NCBI GenBank assembly: GCA_038239005.1
Contig: JBBSFE010000010.1
Span: forward strand, 21,643 to 85,642
DNA: 64,000 nt
DNA from: DASXHD01 sp038239005
GTDB taxonomy: Bacteria > Myxococcota_A > Polyangia > Polyangiales > Polyangiaceae
Direction: 5' to 3'
Both the position numbers and the translations under genes were made by a program. The notes beneath the pieces are model-generated. The model searched no databases. It saw only the letters and a list, made by a program, of their open reading frames with translations, and was not told the origin of the DNA. Below, piece after piece: positions 42,740 to 53,090 of the stretch; the first letter of the stretch is position 1; each line of letters starts with the position of its first letter.

Positions 42740-44560
42740 GTGGGAAAGATCAAACGGCTCGACGAAGGGCTCGTCAACCAGATCGCGGCAGGCGAGGTGG
42801 TCGAGCGGCCCGCGAGCATCGTCAAAGAGCTGGTCGAGAACGCGCTCGACGCGGGCGCCACACGTGTTCGCGTCGACATCGAGCAAGGCGGGCTCGCGCT
42901 CGTTCGCGTCACCGACGACGGCGAAGGCATGAGCCGCGACGACGCACGCCTCGCGCTCGAGCGCCACGCAACGAGCAAGATCACGCAGTTCGCGGACTTG
43001 CATCGTCTCGCCACGTTCGGGTTTCGCGGCGAAGCACTGCCGAGCATCGCGTCGGTGTCGCGCCTCACGCTTCTCACGCGTCGCCAAGAAGACGACGAAG
43101 CGACCGAGATCACACCCGACAGCGTCGCCGCGTCGTCGCGCGCGAACGGAACGACCATCGAGGTTCGCGACCTCTTCGCCAACGTGCCCGCGCGCCGCAA
43201 GTTTTTGAAAGCCGCGCCCACGGAAGCCGCGCACGTTGGTGAGGTCGTGATGAATGCGGCGCTGTCGCGTCCGGACGTCACGTTCGTCCTCTCGCGCGAC
43301 GGCAAAATCGCTCGCGAGTATTTGCGCGCGGCGAGTCGTCGTGAGCGCGCGCTCCAAGCGCTTGGCGAGCCGCGCCTCGTCGCGTGCAAAGGCGAGCGCG
43401 GCCCGCTCAAGATCGAGGCGCACCTGGGTCCTCCCGAGCGCGCGCGCTCCGGCGCGACGTCGTTGCACTTGTTCGTGAACGGCCGCCCGGTTCGCGATCG
43501 CCCGCTCTCGCGCGCCGTTGCCCAAGCCTACGGATCGGTGCTGGAAGGCGGCCGATTTCCGATCGGTGCAGTCTACATCGAGCTCCCGCAAGAGCTGGTC
43601 GACGTGAACGTCCACCCGCAAAAAACGGAAGTGCGTTTCCAAGACGGGCGCGCCCTCTTCGACGCCGTCACGCGCGAGCTCTTCGACTCGCTGGCAAAAG
43701 TCTTCGCGATCCCCGCCCTCGGCCCAACCTCGCGCCCGTGGATGCCGTCACCTTCCCGCTCGTACATCCCGCCGAGTAGCACGCCCGATCGCTTCTCGAT
43801 CGCCGAACAAAACACGACGCGCTCGATGGTCACCGACGACATCGCGGCATTCCTCGACGCCAACGCTCACGCCAACGCCGACGCCAACGCCAACGCCGAC
43901 GCCAACGCGCACGCCAACGCCAGCGCGCACGCCAACGCGCACGCGGACGCCGACGCGGAACGCGGCCTCTTCTCGACGCGCGGCTTCTACACGGCCCTCC
44001 GCTTCGTCGCCCAAGTGCGCGCAACGTTCCTCATTTGCGAAGGCGAAGACGGCCTCTACGTCATCGATCAACACGCCGCAGACGAACGCCGCAACTTCGA
44101 CAAGCTCCGCCACGCCTTCGAAACGCGCGCGGTCGCGGTTCAAAAACTCCTCGTCCCCGACGTCGTCGAAATCTCCCCGGAAGAAGCCGCAACACTCTCC
44201 GAGCACGAAGACGTCGCCGCGCGTCTCGGCGTCGAAGTCCGCTCCGTAGGCCCCACCTCCGTCGCCGTGCATGGCGTCCCCGCGCTCCTCTCACGCGCGC
44301 GCCCCGAGCGACTCCTCCGCGATCTCCTCGCCGAGCTCTCCCGCTCCGCAAGCCGGCCGTTCTCCGGCGCGGTCGACCTCGTCCTCGCGACGATGGCCTG
44401 CCATGGCTCAATTCGCGCGGGCGACACGCTTTCGCCGGAACAAGCGATAGCCCTCGTGGCCGCGCTCGACAACGTCGACTTCTCGGGCCACTGCCCGCAT
44501 GGCCGACCTGTTCTTCTACGACTCCCCTTCAGCGAGCTCGAACGCCGCGTGGGTCGCTAA
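42740..44560 (+). CDS. mutL: DNA mismatch repair protein MutL
   Basis: 606 residues, GTG start. The GHKL ATPase domain is complete: NQIAAGEVVERPASIVKEL, ENALDAGA, DDGEGM and FGFRGEALPSIASVS. The C-terminal dimerisation domain has DQHAADERRNFDKLR, ACHGSIRAGD and CPHGRP, which are the metal-binding motifs of the endonuclease-type MutL. In DQHA(x)2E(x)4E the last Glu is Asp here. The linker between the two domains (about 373-407) is an Ala-Asn/His/Asp/Ser repeat encoded by tandem hexanucleotides. No mutS lies nearby. Confidence 0.96.
   Translation: MGKIKRLDEGLVNQIAAGEVVERPASIVKELVENALDAGATRVRVDIEQGGLALVRVTDDGEGMSRDDARLALERHATSKITQFADLHRLATFGFRGEALPSIASVSRLTLLTRRQEDDEATEITPDSVAASSRANGTTIEVRDLFANVPARRKFLKAAPTEAAHVGEVVMNAALSRPDVTFVLSRDGKIAREYLRAASRRERALQALGEPRLVACKGERGPLKIEAHLGPPERARSGATSLHLFVNGRPVRDRPLSRAVAQAYGSVLEGGRFPIGAVYIELPQELVDVNVHPQKTEVRFQDGRALFDAVTRELFDSLAKVFAIPALGPTSRPWMPSPSRSYIPPSSTPDRFSIAEQNTTRSMVTDDIAAFLDANAHANADANANADANAHANASAHANAHADADAERGLFSTRGFYTALRFVAQVRATFLICEGEDGLYVIDQHAADERRNFDKLRHAFETRAVAVQKLLVPDVVEISPEEAATLSEHEDVAARLGVEVRSVGPTSVAVHGVPALLSRARPERLLRDLLAELSRSASRPFSGAVDLVLATMACHGSIRAGDTLSPEQAIALVAALDNVDFSGHCPHGRPVLLRLPFSELERRVGR
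43856..43958 (+). repeat. Hexanucleotide repeat in the mutL linker
   Basis: About 17 degenerate units of the type GCCAAC / GCCGAC / GCGCAC encode alternating Ala and Asn/Asp/His between the ATPase and dimerisation domains. Slippage would change linker length without a frameshift. Confidence 0.85.
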
Positions 44561-44580
44561 CACCTCGACCCTCTTCTGAG

Positions 44581-44586
44581 TAAGCT
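44581..44586 (+). promoter_or_regulatory. Predicted -10 box TAAGCT, leaderless start
   Basis: TAAGCT is followed by 7 nt and GTG 44594, the third occurrence of this hexamer and spacing in the window. Confidence 0.45.
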
Positions 44587-44593
44587 TCCCCGC

Positions 44594-46115
44594 GTGGGTG
44601 ACGAAAAGGGCGGCAGGTTTCGGGAGTGGCGCTCGCGCGTCTCTGATCGGCTTGCGCGATCGAGTCGCGTGTTTCTGCTCGGCGTCATCGTGGCGTGCGG
44701 CGTCGAGGTGATGACCGATTGGGGCGCGACGCTCAACGAGATCAACGCGCTGCGCACCAACGTGCGGCACAAGGGTGAGAACTACGTCGGCATTCTCGGC
44801 AAGCCTTCGCAAAGCGCGCTCCGTGCGCGTGACACCAAAGAGCTCGAGCGCATCAGCGATGGCGTCTTCGACGACGAGGACGCAGCCGTCGTTCGCTACT
44901 ACGACGCCACGGGCAAGGTCGTGTTCGAGCACGTTCGGCCCGAATACGCGTCGACGTTCGAGCTGCATCGGCCGCTCTACGACCATCTGATGGAGCGGGA
45001 CGTGAGCGGGATGCTGAGCGATCCCGCTTCGTACAAGGCGCGCGTCAAGAACAGTCGCTATCGCGATTTTTCACAAATCTGGACGGACTTCACCGCGCGG
45101 CTTTCGCGCATCGTCTCGGCACCATCGCCACCGCGCGTTCTCGAGCTCATCGTTTTTCAAGACCGACTCCGCGACGAAAACCACGCGCAGACCGATCGCG
45201 TCGCGTGGGCCGTCGGCGTCCTCCGCGACGACACCGACAAGGCGGGCGCGGTTGTCGTCATGTTCGACATGCGCAAGACGAACGCCGCGGTGCGCGCGAA
45301 GTACATCAAGGGCCTCGGCGTCCTTGCGTTTTTCCTCGCGCTGATCGTCGTGCAAAACATCATCGCGCGGCGCGACAAGCTGCGGCTGCTCGATTTGCAA
45401 ACGCGCTACGGCAACGCGAAGTCGGCACTGCGTGAAGCGCTGCCCGAGAAAAACCTGGAGACGCGCGGCATCCGCGTCGCAGGAAGGCTCGAACAAGCCA
45501 AAGGGCCCGTCGATGGAATGGCCTGGTTCGTCTCGGAATCAGGCGAGCGCATTATCGTGCTCGTCGTCGACCCGGACGGCGACGGCATCGACGCCGCATC
45601 CGTTGGGCTTCACATGATCAAGGTCTTCCGCGCGCGATGCGAAGCTGGCGTTGCGAACCTCGACGATGAAGTGACGGCCCTCGGCGCCGCAACGACCGAC
45701 ATTCCACTCACGCGTCCCGTCGGGCTCACGCTCGTCGCGCTCGATCCCGCGACGGGTGCCTACGATGCGGATTCAAGACTGCGCCCTTCAACGCACGACC
45801 GCGTTTGGAACCTTGCGCATGCTCGGCGGCCCATCGCCCACGCTCGTTCGAAAATCGCCGGTTCCCGATGGCGTCGTTGGGCCGCTCTCGACGTGCGACG
45901 GAACGCTGTCGAAAGGTTCGTCGCTCCTCGTTTTCTGCGCGGGCCTTGGCGAAAAAGAAGGAGCACTCGAAGGCGACGCACTCGCTCGCTACCTCGAACG
46001 CGCACACGACCAAGGCGCGCCGCTCCCCGTCGACGACGCAGCCACGTGGGCCCGCGGCCGAAGCCCCGCGCTTGCCGAGAACGACATCGCGATCGTCGCG
46101 ATCACGCGCGCTTGA
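44594..46115 (+). CDS. Membrane sensor with SpoIIE/PP2C-like phosphatase domain, frameshifted near 45770
   Basis: About 507 residues after correction. The N-terminal helix VFLLGVIVACGVEVM and a second helix near 235-255 (GLGVLAFFLALIVVQNII) enclose an extracytoplasmic sensor region. The C-terminal domain begins DGMAWFVSESGERIIVLVVD and PDGDGIDAASVGLHMIKVF, which fits a SpoIIE/PP2C-type phosphatase with a degenerate DGHG motif. The first frame turns Arg-rich after GAYDA, while the next frame resumes family-like sequence (IQDCALQRTTAFGTLRMLGG ... LLVFCAGLGE) to a stop at 46115. Removing one G around 45767-45770 joins them. So this is either a broken gene or a sequence error. Confidence 0.75.
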
Positions 46116-46152
46116 AAATCGCGCGACGCGCCGACACGACGCGAGCGCGGTA

Positions 46153-46707
46153 TCAGCAAGGCCCGCCGCCGGGGCCACCACCCCACCACTCCCAGTGCCA
46201 CTGCTCGCTCGACACGGTGCGCTTGAAACCGAAGTGATGCGCGTGGTTCTCGAGCCAGTGATAGACGCCGCCGGCGCTCGTGTTGAGGTCGAGCGCGTGC
46301 CCGCTTTGGTGGTTGCTGTAGCCGGGCTTGGCCGCGAGGTTACAGCCATTGCACGAGCACGACGTGTAGCAGTGGTAGAGATATTTCTGCTCGGCCTCGG
46401 AGCGGAAGCCGCTCACGATGTGGAGATGCACGCCGTCCTTCGCGGCGGCCTGCGCCATCACGTAGTACGCGTTGGCCGTGTGCACTTGGACGAGGTGCCC
46501 GTCCACGGTGACCGCGTCGAGCTTGAACGAGTTGCCGTCGACGTAGCCCGTTTCCGTGTGGTCTTTGCAGCTCACCGACGAGAGCTCTTCGGACGAAGAC
46601 TCTGCCGTCGGCTCCGACTCGTCGCCGCTTTCGACCGCACACGCGAACGTGCTGCACGCCACCGCGACAAACGCCGCGAGCCCCATGATCGGTTTCTTGA
46701 GCTTCAT
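46153..46707 (-). CDS. M15 D-alanyl-D-alanine carboxypeptidase (VanY-like), secreted
   Basis: 184 residues from ATG 46707, preceded by GGAAG. An exported N-terminus (PIMGLAAFVAVACSTFACAV, possible lipobox) and a Glu/Ser-rich tether lead to an M15 domain: SGFRSEAEQKYLYH, the zinc-binding block SNHQSGHALDLN (SxHxxGxAxD) and EQWHWEWWG with the third His. These are the catalytic Asp/Glu and zinc residues of the family. A CSCNGC cluster between the motifs probably forms disulfides. It would cleave D-Ala or another bond in peptidoglycan stems. It converges with the frameshifted phosphatase. Confidence 0.9.
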   Translation of the reverse strand: MKLKKPIMGLAAFVAVACSTFACAVESGDESEPTAESSSEELSSVSCKDHTETGYVDGNSFKLDAVTVDGHLVQVHTANAYYVMAQAAAKDGVHLHIVSGFRSEAEQKYLYHCYTSCSCNGCNLAAKPGYSNHQSGHALDLNTSAGGVYHWLENHAHHFGFKRTVSSEQWHWEWWGGGPGGGPC

Positions 46708-46854
46708 GACTTCCGTGAGTGCAGAACGCGTGCCGTGCATCCAAGCGACGCCGCTTCGCCAGCGCTCGCGATTTTCTCGCGGGCCGTCGCGTAAGATCGG
46801 CGCGGGACTATCGGTGGCTGGCTGACGCGCGATCCAAACGGATCGAATTCGGTC

Positions 46855-46860
46855 TATCTT
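46855..46860 (+). promoter_or_regulatory. Predicted -10 box, leaderless start of ppdK
   Basis: TATCTT is followed by 8 nt and the ATG at 46869. No ribosome-binding site lies between. Confidence 0.4.
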
Positions 46861-46868
46861 CCGGCCCC

Positions 46869-49582
<2,714 letters not shown>

Positions 49583-49586
<4 letters not shown>

Positions 49587-50470
49587 TCGCGCCGATTCTC
49601 GCGGCTCTCGAGGCCGACCCCGCAATCCTGATTTGCATCGTCGGCCCCACCGCAAGTGGCAAGACGACCGTCGCGGCCGAGGTTGCGTCGCGCGTCTCCG
49701 GCGAAATCGTCACAGCCGACAGTGTTCAGATTTACCGCGAGTTCGACATCGGCTCCGGCAAGCCCACGCCCGAAGAGCTCGCACTCGCTCCGCACCATCT
49801 CGTGAGCGCGATCGATCCGATGTCGCACGTCGATGTCGCACGCTTCGTCGGTCTCGCCGATGCGGTCATCGCCGACATTCGCGACCGCGACCGGATTCCG
49901 ATCGTATGTGGCGGAACTTTTTTGTGGGTGAAAGCGCTCGTGCAGGGCCTCGCGCCCGCGCCGCCTGCGAGCGACGAAGCGCGCGCACGTCATCGCGCGA
50001 TCGTCGACAAAGATGGCCGCGGCGCACTCCACCGCGAGCTCGAACGCGTCGACCGAGCATCCGCGAAACGCCTTCACCCAAACGACGTCGTGCGCGTGAG
50101 CCGCGCGCTCGAAGTGTTCGAAACGGTGGGAAAGAAGCTGAGCGACATCCAAGCCGAGCACGGCTTCGCCGACGCGCGTCACCCCGCGAAGATGTTCGCC
50201 GTCCGCCGCCCAGATTTACGCGAGCGCATCGAGCACCGCGCCGCCGCGTTTCTACGCGCGGGATTGGTCGCCGAAGTACGCGGGCTGATCGATCGCGGCC
50301 GCGGAGACGCACGCGCCATGGGGTCCGTCGGTTACCGCGAGGCAGCCGCACACGTGCGTGGGGAGCTGCCCGAGAGTGACTTGCAGAATGCAATCGTGCG
50401 CTCCACTCGCGTTTTTGCGCGCCGGCAGCGCACCTGGCTCGGGCACGAGGATGTGACCTGGGTGGAGTGA
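49583..50470 (+). CDS. miaA: tRNA dimethylallyltransferase
   Basis: 295 residues, GTG start within the ppdK stop (GTGA). It transfers a dimethylallyl group to A37 of tRNAs reading UNN codons. P-loop GPTASGKT near residue 19, DSVQIYREFDIGSGKP, PHHLVSAIDP and VGGTFLWVKAL-like CGGTFLWVKAL are characteristic. The central DARAMGSVGYREAAAHVRG and the C-terminal FARRQRTWLG (tRNA-binding region) are present. hfq and mutL, frequent neighbours of miaA in gammaproteobacteria, are not adjacent here. Coupling to ppdK suggests shared expression. Confidence 0.96.
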
Positions 50471-50480
50471 TCGTCGAAGA

Positions 50481-50502
50481 AAATTCTCAAGAAGGAAGCC
50501 CC
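50481..50502 (-). repeat. Inverted, degenerate copy of the tandem unit
   Basis: On the minus strand this segment reads GGGGCTTCCTTCTTGAGAAT and is a degenerate inverse of the adjoining array unit. AAAATTCTC (50480-50488) is the exact complement of GAGAATTTT (50519-50527), so a stem can form directly after miaA. Confidence 0.7.
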
Positions 50503-50520
50503 AACGTTGTGGGCCCCCGA

Positions 50521-50673
50521 GAATTTTGTGGGGCCTCCCTTGAGAATTTGGGGGCCTCCCTTGAGAATTTGGGGGGCCTCCCCTCCAAGAATTTTGGGGC
50601 CTCCCTCCAAGAATTTTGGGGCCTCCCTCCAAGAATTTTGGGGCCTCCCTCGAGAATTTTGGGGCCCCCTCCC
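50521..50673 (+). repeat. Seven-unit tandem array, core GAATTTTGGGGCCTCCCT
   Basis: Units start at 50521, 50544, 50565, 50589, 50611, 50633 and 50654 and are 20-24 bp long. The fourth and fifth are identical at 22 bp. The core contains GGGGCC. There are no variable spacers, so this is not a CRISPR array. It lies between miaA and a DUF559 gene. Confidence 0.9.
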
Positions 50674-50776
50674 GGTTGTGCTCGGGCTCGTGCTCGCTCG
50701 TGCTCGGCGTGCCCGCGTTTCCAAAATATATCCATCGCCTGCGCGCGAGCTTGCGCGCGAGCCCTGCGCGCAACCG

Positions 50777-50815
50777 CCTCCCCCACGTCCTCCGCTTCGC
50801 TGCGGACGGGGGAGG
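50777..50815. terminator. GC-rich hairpin downstream of the DUF559 gene
   Basis: CCTCCCCC (50777-50784) pairs with GGGGGAGG (50808-50815), GTCC (50787-50790) pairs with GGAC (50804-50807), and an inner CCGC-TTCGCT-GCGG segment can pair as an alternative. A U-tract is lacking, so factor-independent termination is uncertain. Confidence 0.45.
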
Positions 50816-50863
50816 GTTTGGTCAGCGGTGGATCTCACATCAACGCGTATTGCGAGAATGGCC

Positions 50864-50976
50864 GGCAATGTTGCCGAAATATCGGCGACGTTGCCGATCA
50901 AGTGCGCGCTTCGGTCTGCTGCGAGATGCCCGCACGTAAACCGCTCGCCTACACATCCACAACTGGCAACGTTGCC
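50864..50976. repeat. Three GGCAAYGTTGCC-type palindromes
   Basis: Near-palindromic 12-mers: GGCAATGTTGCC (50864-50875), GGCGACGTTGCC (50884-50895) and the perfect GGCAACGTTGCC (50965-50976). The first two are 20 bp apart, about two helical turns. They resemble operators but flank only the 3' end of the DUF559 gene. Confidence 0.6.
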
Positions 50977-50989
50977 GTCCATTCGGCAG

Positions 50990-51355
50990 CTAACGCTCGT
51001 GAAGTGTGGCGCGCACGATCTCGACGGCCGCGAGCACGTCGCGCTCGACGAGGCCTGCGGCAATGCGAACGACGCGATAGCCGTAGCTCTCGAGCACCGC
51101 GGTGCGCATCTCGTCGTAGCGCTGCCGCTCCGGCGTCGCGTGCACTGCGCCGTCGATCTCGATGACGAGCTTCGAGCAGATGGCGCAGAAGTCTGTGATG
51201 TATCGATCGATCGGATGCTGCCGGCGAAACCGAACGCCGAGCTTCCGTCCGCGAAGCTGAGCCCAAAGCAAAGCCTCGCTCCGCGTAGGCGCCTTGCGCA
51301 TAGCCCGCGCATGAGAGGTAAGAAACAGAGAGGGAGCGTCGTCGTGATGGTGCAT
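50990..51355 (-). CDS. DUF559 (Vsr-like PD-(D/E)XK) endonuclease-domain protein
   Basis: About 121 residues. The DUF559 signature is clear: ARAMRKAPTRSEALLWAQLR, GVRFRRQHPIDRYITDFCA, LVIEIDGAVHATPERQ and RTAVLESYGYRVVRI. The Asp in YITDF and the Glu/Asp pair in VIEIDG fit the nuclease core shared with Vsr mismatch endonucleases. ATG 51355 gives MHHHDDAPSLFL and the usual family length. ATG 51301 and ATG 51379 are alternatives. The start codon coincides with the inner end of a 26-bp inverted-repeat arm, whose opposite copy also reads ATG and the same first nine codons. The surroundings are full of repeats, unlike the rest of the window. Confidence 0.82.
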   Translation of the reverse strand: MHHHDDAPSLFLTSHARAMRKAPTRSEALLWAQLRGRKLGVRFRRQHPIDRYITDFCAICSKLVIEIDGAVHATPERQRYDEMRTAVLESYGYRVVRIAAGLVERDVLAAVEIVRATLHER

Positions 51356-51465
51356 GAGCGCCCCAAGCGAAAGATTCATGACGCCGTCACGATCACCCAG
51401 GTGCCCCTGACACGGCGGCAGGAATCTTTCGCGGCCCGAATGCACCATCACGACGACGCTCCCTC
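51330..51465. repeat. 136-bp foldback element with perfect 26-bp inverted ends
   Basis: The 26 bp at 51330-51355 are exactly complementary to 51440-51465. A further 11 bp match (51367-51377 with 51422-51432), and the centre CAGGTGCCCCTG (51398-51409) is itself nearly self-complementary. The whole segment is a large imperfect palindrome, MITE-like in shape, upstream of and reaching into the DUF559 gene. Confidence 0.88.
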
Positions 51466-51543
51466 GTGCGTCACCACTCCCGGCGAGCCCCCCCAAGCGA
51501 GCGCAAAAAATCCCTGACCGCTGGCCAAGCACACTGGCACAAC

Positions 51544-51583
51544 GTCCCCTCGCGTCGGCGCTTTGGCCGACGCAAGAGGGGAC
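51544..51583. terminator. Strong hairpin downstream of the 51617 gene
   Basis: GTCCCCTC (51544-51551) pairs with GAGGGGAC (51576-51583) and GCGTCGGC (51552-51559) with GCCGACGC (51566-51573), with a two-base AA bulge and a 6-nt loop. A second perfect hairpin, GCGGCGC-GAA-GCGCCGC, lies at 51586-51602. Both follow the minus-strand gene ending at 51617. Confidence 0.6.
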
Positions 51584-51616
51584 AAGCGGCGCGAAGCGCC
51601 GCGTAGGGGAGCCCCC

Positions 51617-52492
51617 TCAGAGCGACAGCGTCATGTCGATCAAATCCCCGAACGTCCTCGGCGGGGAAATAGTCTGCTGCGAAATCATCTCCGCGACCTG
51701 CGCAGCGGCGACGGGACGGGTCGGCCGGCTGACTTCGGCGCTCAGCGTGGGCGGCGCGGCGGTCGGCGAAATGATCTCCGGGGTGCGCGGCGGGGCGAGC
51801 TCGGGGATCGGGCCCGGCGGGGGACGCGTGGCATCCGTGGGGGTCGAGGGGAGCTCGACTTCCATTTCGTCTTGCGCGATCACCGGCGTCGGCGGGCTGC
51901 GCAGCGACTGGAGCTGAATCGACGGCTCCGCAGATGCGGCAGTCGTTGGGCGCGATTGCTGCGGTGCTTCGCGGACGCCCGTGAAGTCGTCGTCGAACGA
52001 GAGCGCGTCGGATGCGACCTGTTTGCCCGACTCGGGCGGCTTGTCGTGCGCTTCAGGTTGCGCGACCTGGATTTGCGCTTCTTGCGGCGTCTCTGCGGGC
52101 TCCGCGATCGGGCGGCGCGACGACGGCGGCGGCTCTTCGGCCTCAGCCGGTTTCGTTTCGGTCGTTGTCGTGACCGTCGTGACTTCTTCGGTCGACACGA
52201 TGTGGCGATCGTCGAGCTCGAGAACTTGCTCCACTTCGAGCTCTTCGACGTCGACTTCCATCGTCGGTGCGGCGACGAGGCGCGCGCGACTCTCGAGCGG
52301 AACTTCGATCTCACGCTCTCCGCGAGGCTCGCGCTCCGACACCGGAATGTCGATGTGCTGCTGCTGCGTTTCGTCGAGCGCGGGGTCCGGCGCGGCAGAG
52401 GCGGCAACGGGCGCGGCGACGACACGCGGCGCCGCAGCGTTGCCCATGATGCGCGCCAAGAGCGCTTCGAGCTTTCCAATGCGCGGATTCAT
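51617..52492 (-). CDS. Acidic, Pro/Glu-rich hypothetical protein
   Basis: 291 residues. The N-terminus MNPRIGKLEALLARIMGNAA may be a short amphipathic helix. The rest is mostly low-complexity and disordered in character, rich in Pro, Glu, Ala and Thr (EVTTVTTTTETKPAEAEEPP, DATRPPPGPIPELAPPRTPE), with an acidic LEVEQVLELDD core. Short conserved-looking ends (TFGDLIDMTLSL at the C-terminus) might be interaction motifs. No domain is recognised. It overlaps the preceding gene by ATGA, so the two form a unit, ending in strong hairpins. Confidence 0.75.
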   Translation of the reverse strand: MNPRIGKLEALLARIMGNAAAPRVVAAPVAASAAPDPALDETQQQHIDIPVSEREPRGEREIEVPLESRARLVAAPTMEVDVEELEVEQVLELDDRHIVSTEEVTTVTTTTETKPAEAEEPPPSSRRPIAEPAETPQEAQIQVAQPEAHDKPPESGKQVASDALSFDDDFTGVREAPQQSRPTTAASAEPSIQLQSLRSPPTPVIAQDEMEVELPSTPTDATRPPPGPIPELAPPRTPEIISPTAAPPTLSAEVSRPTRPVAAAQVAEMISQQTISPPRTFGDLIDMTLSL

Positions 52493-53046
52493 CAACCTTC
52501 GCCTCCGCTTTGAAGGCGCGCGAGCGCGTCACTCCAGGTCGTGCCTTGTTCGAGCCAGCCGCGCACTTGTCGTGCGCCGCGCTCGCTTGCGACGAGAACC
52601 CGAACGCCGTCGGCGTCCGACAGGAGCGTGCATGCGAGGTTTCGACCGGTCGCGACGACGAGCGCGCCCTCGACGACATGCGCGACGAAATCCGATGCGG
52701 CAACGGGCGAGCCCGCAACGTGAACGACGAGCGCGCGACCCCATCGCTCGAGGTTGCACGACCCAAGCCCAACGATGGCGAGCTCGGCCGCGAGAAGCGA
52801 TGCCGCATGCTCGAGCCCAGCCTCCATCAGCGCACCGCCTCCGCCCGCGCGACGCGCGACGCCGCGACCGATGTGGGCACCGAGATCGCGCCCGGCCTGG
52901 GCGCGTGCGTCCGGCGAAGTGCTTTTGATGAGCGATTGTAGGACGCCGGCGGGAACCATCACGCCCTTGTCGTCGTCTCCAATGCGGACAGTGCCTGCCT
53001 CCAAATCGAAGCGCACGGATTTCGACACATCGACTTGGGAGGACAT
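52492..53046 (-). CDS. Hypothetical globular protein, operon partner of the acidic protein
   Basis: 184 residues from ATG 53046, with AGAAG just upstream. Begins SSQVDVSKSVRFDLEAGTVR, followed by a helical Ala/Gly-rich central part (DLGAHIGRGVARRAGGGGAL, LEHAASLLAAELAIVGLGSC) and a C-terminal alpha/beta region (LVVATGRNLACTLL, VRVLVASERGARQV). It is not recognised by motif. Soluble, no signal. Its stop overlaps the start of the acidic protein gene, and it is divergent from a secreted protein gene with 44 bp between starts. Confidence 0.78.
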   Translation of the reverse strand: MSSQVDVSKSVRFDLEAGTVRIGDDDKGVMVPAGVLQSLIKSTSPDARAQAGRDLGAHIGRGVARRAGGGGALMEAGLEHAASLLAAELAIVGLGSCNLERWGRALVVHVAGSPVAASDFVAHVVEGALVVATGRNLACTLLSDADGVRVLVASERGARQVRGWLEQGTTWSDALARLQSGGEG

Positions 53047-53090
53047 CTTCTGGGTTTCCAATCCGTCACGATAGAAGGGTAGAAAAGAGC

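Larger units (their letters stand above)
50471..50989. other. 519-bp non-coding, repeat-rich stretch
   Basis: No convincing gene. It holds a tandem array with an inverted lead unit, a UUCG-type hairpin and three palindromes described separately. Open frames through the array are artefacts of its periodicity. A low-complexity run of TGCTCG units follows the array (about 50678-50710). Confidence 0.8.

Noticed and set aside
46238..46868. Upstream in-frame starts for ppdK
   Set aside because: Sequence before ATG 46869 shows no family pattern and overlaps the M15 gene; the conserved N-terminus begins at this ATG.
50521..50673. CRISPR array
   Set aside because: Units follow each other directly without unique spacers and there are no cas genes.
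50507..51517. Long plus-strand open frame through the tandem array with Gly/Pro/Trp-rich repeats
   Set aside because: Its periodic peptide simply reflects the DNA repeat, which stays open because unit lengths happen to keep frame; beyond the array it is antisense to the DUF559 gene.
50470..51602. Complete insertion sequence
   Set aside because: No transposase gene, target-site duplication or matching outer terminal repeats bounding the island were found by eye.
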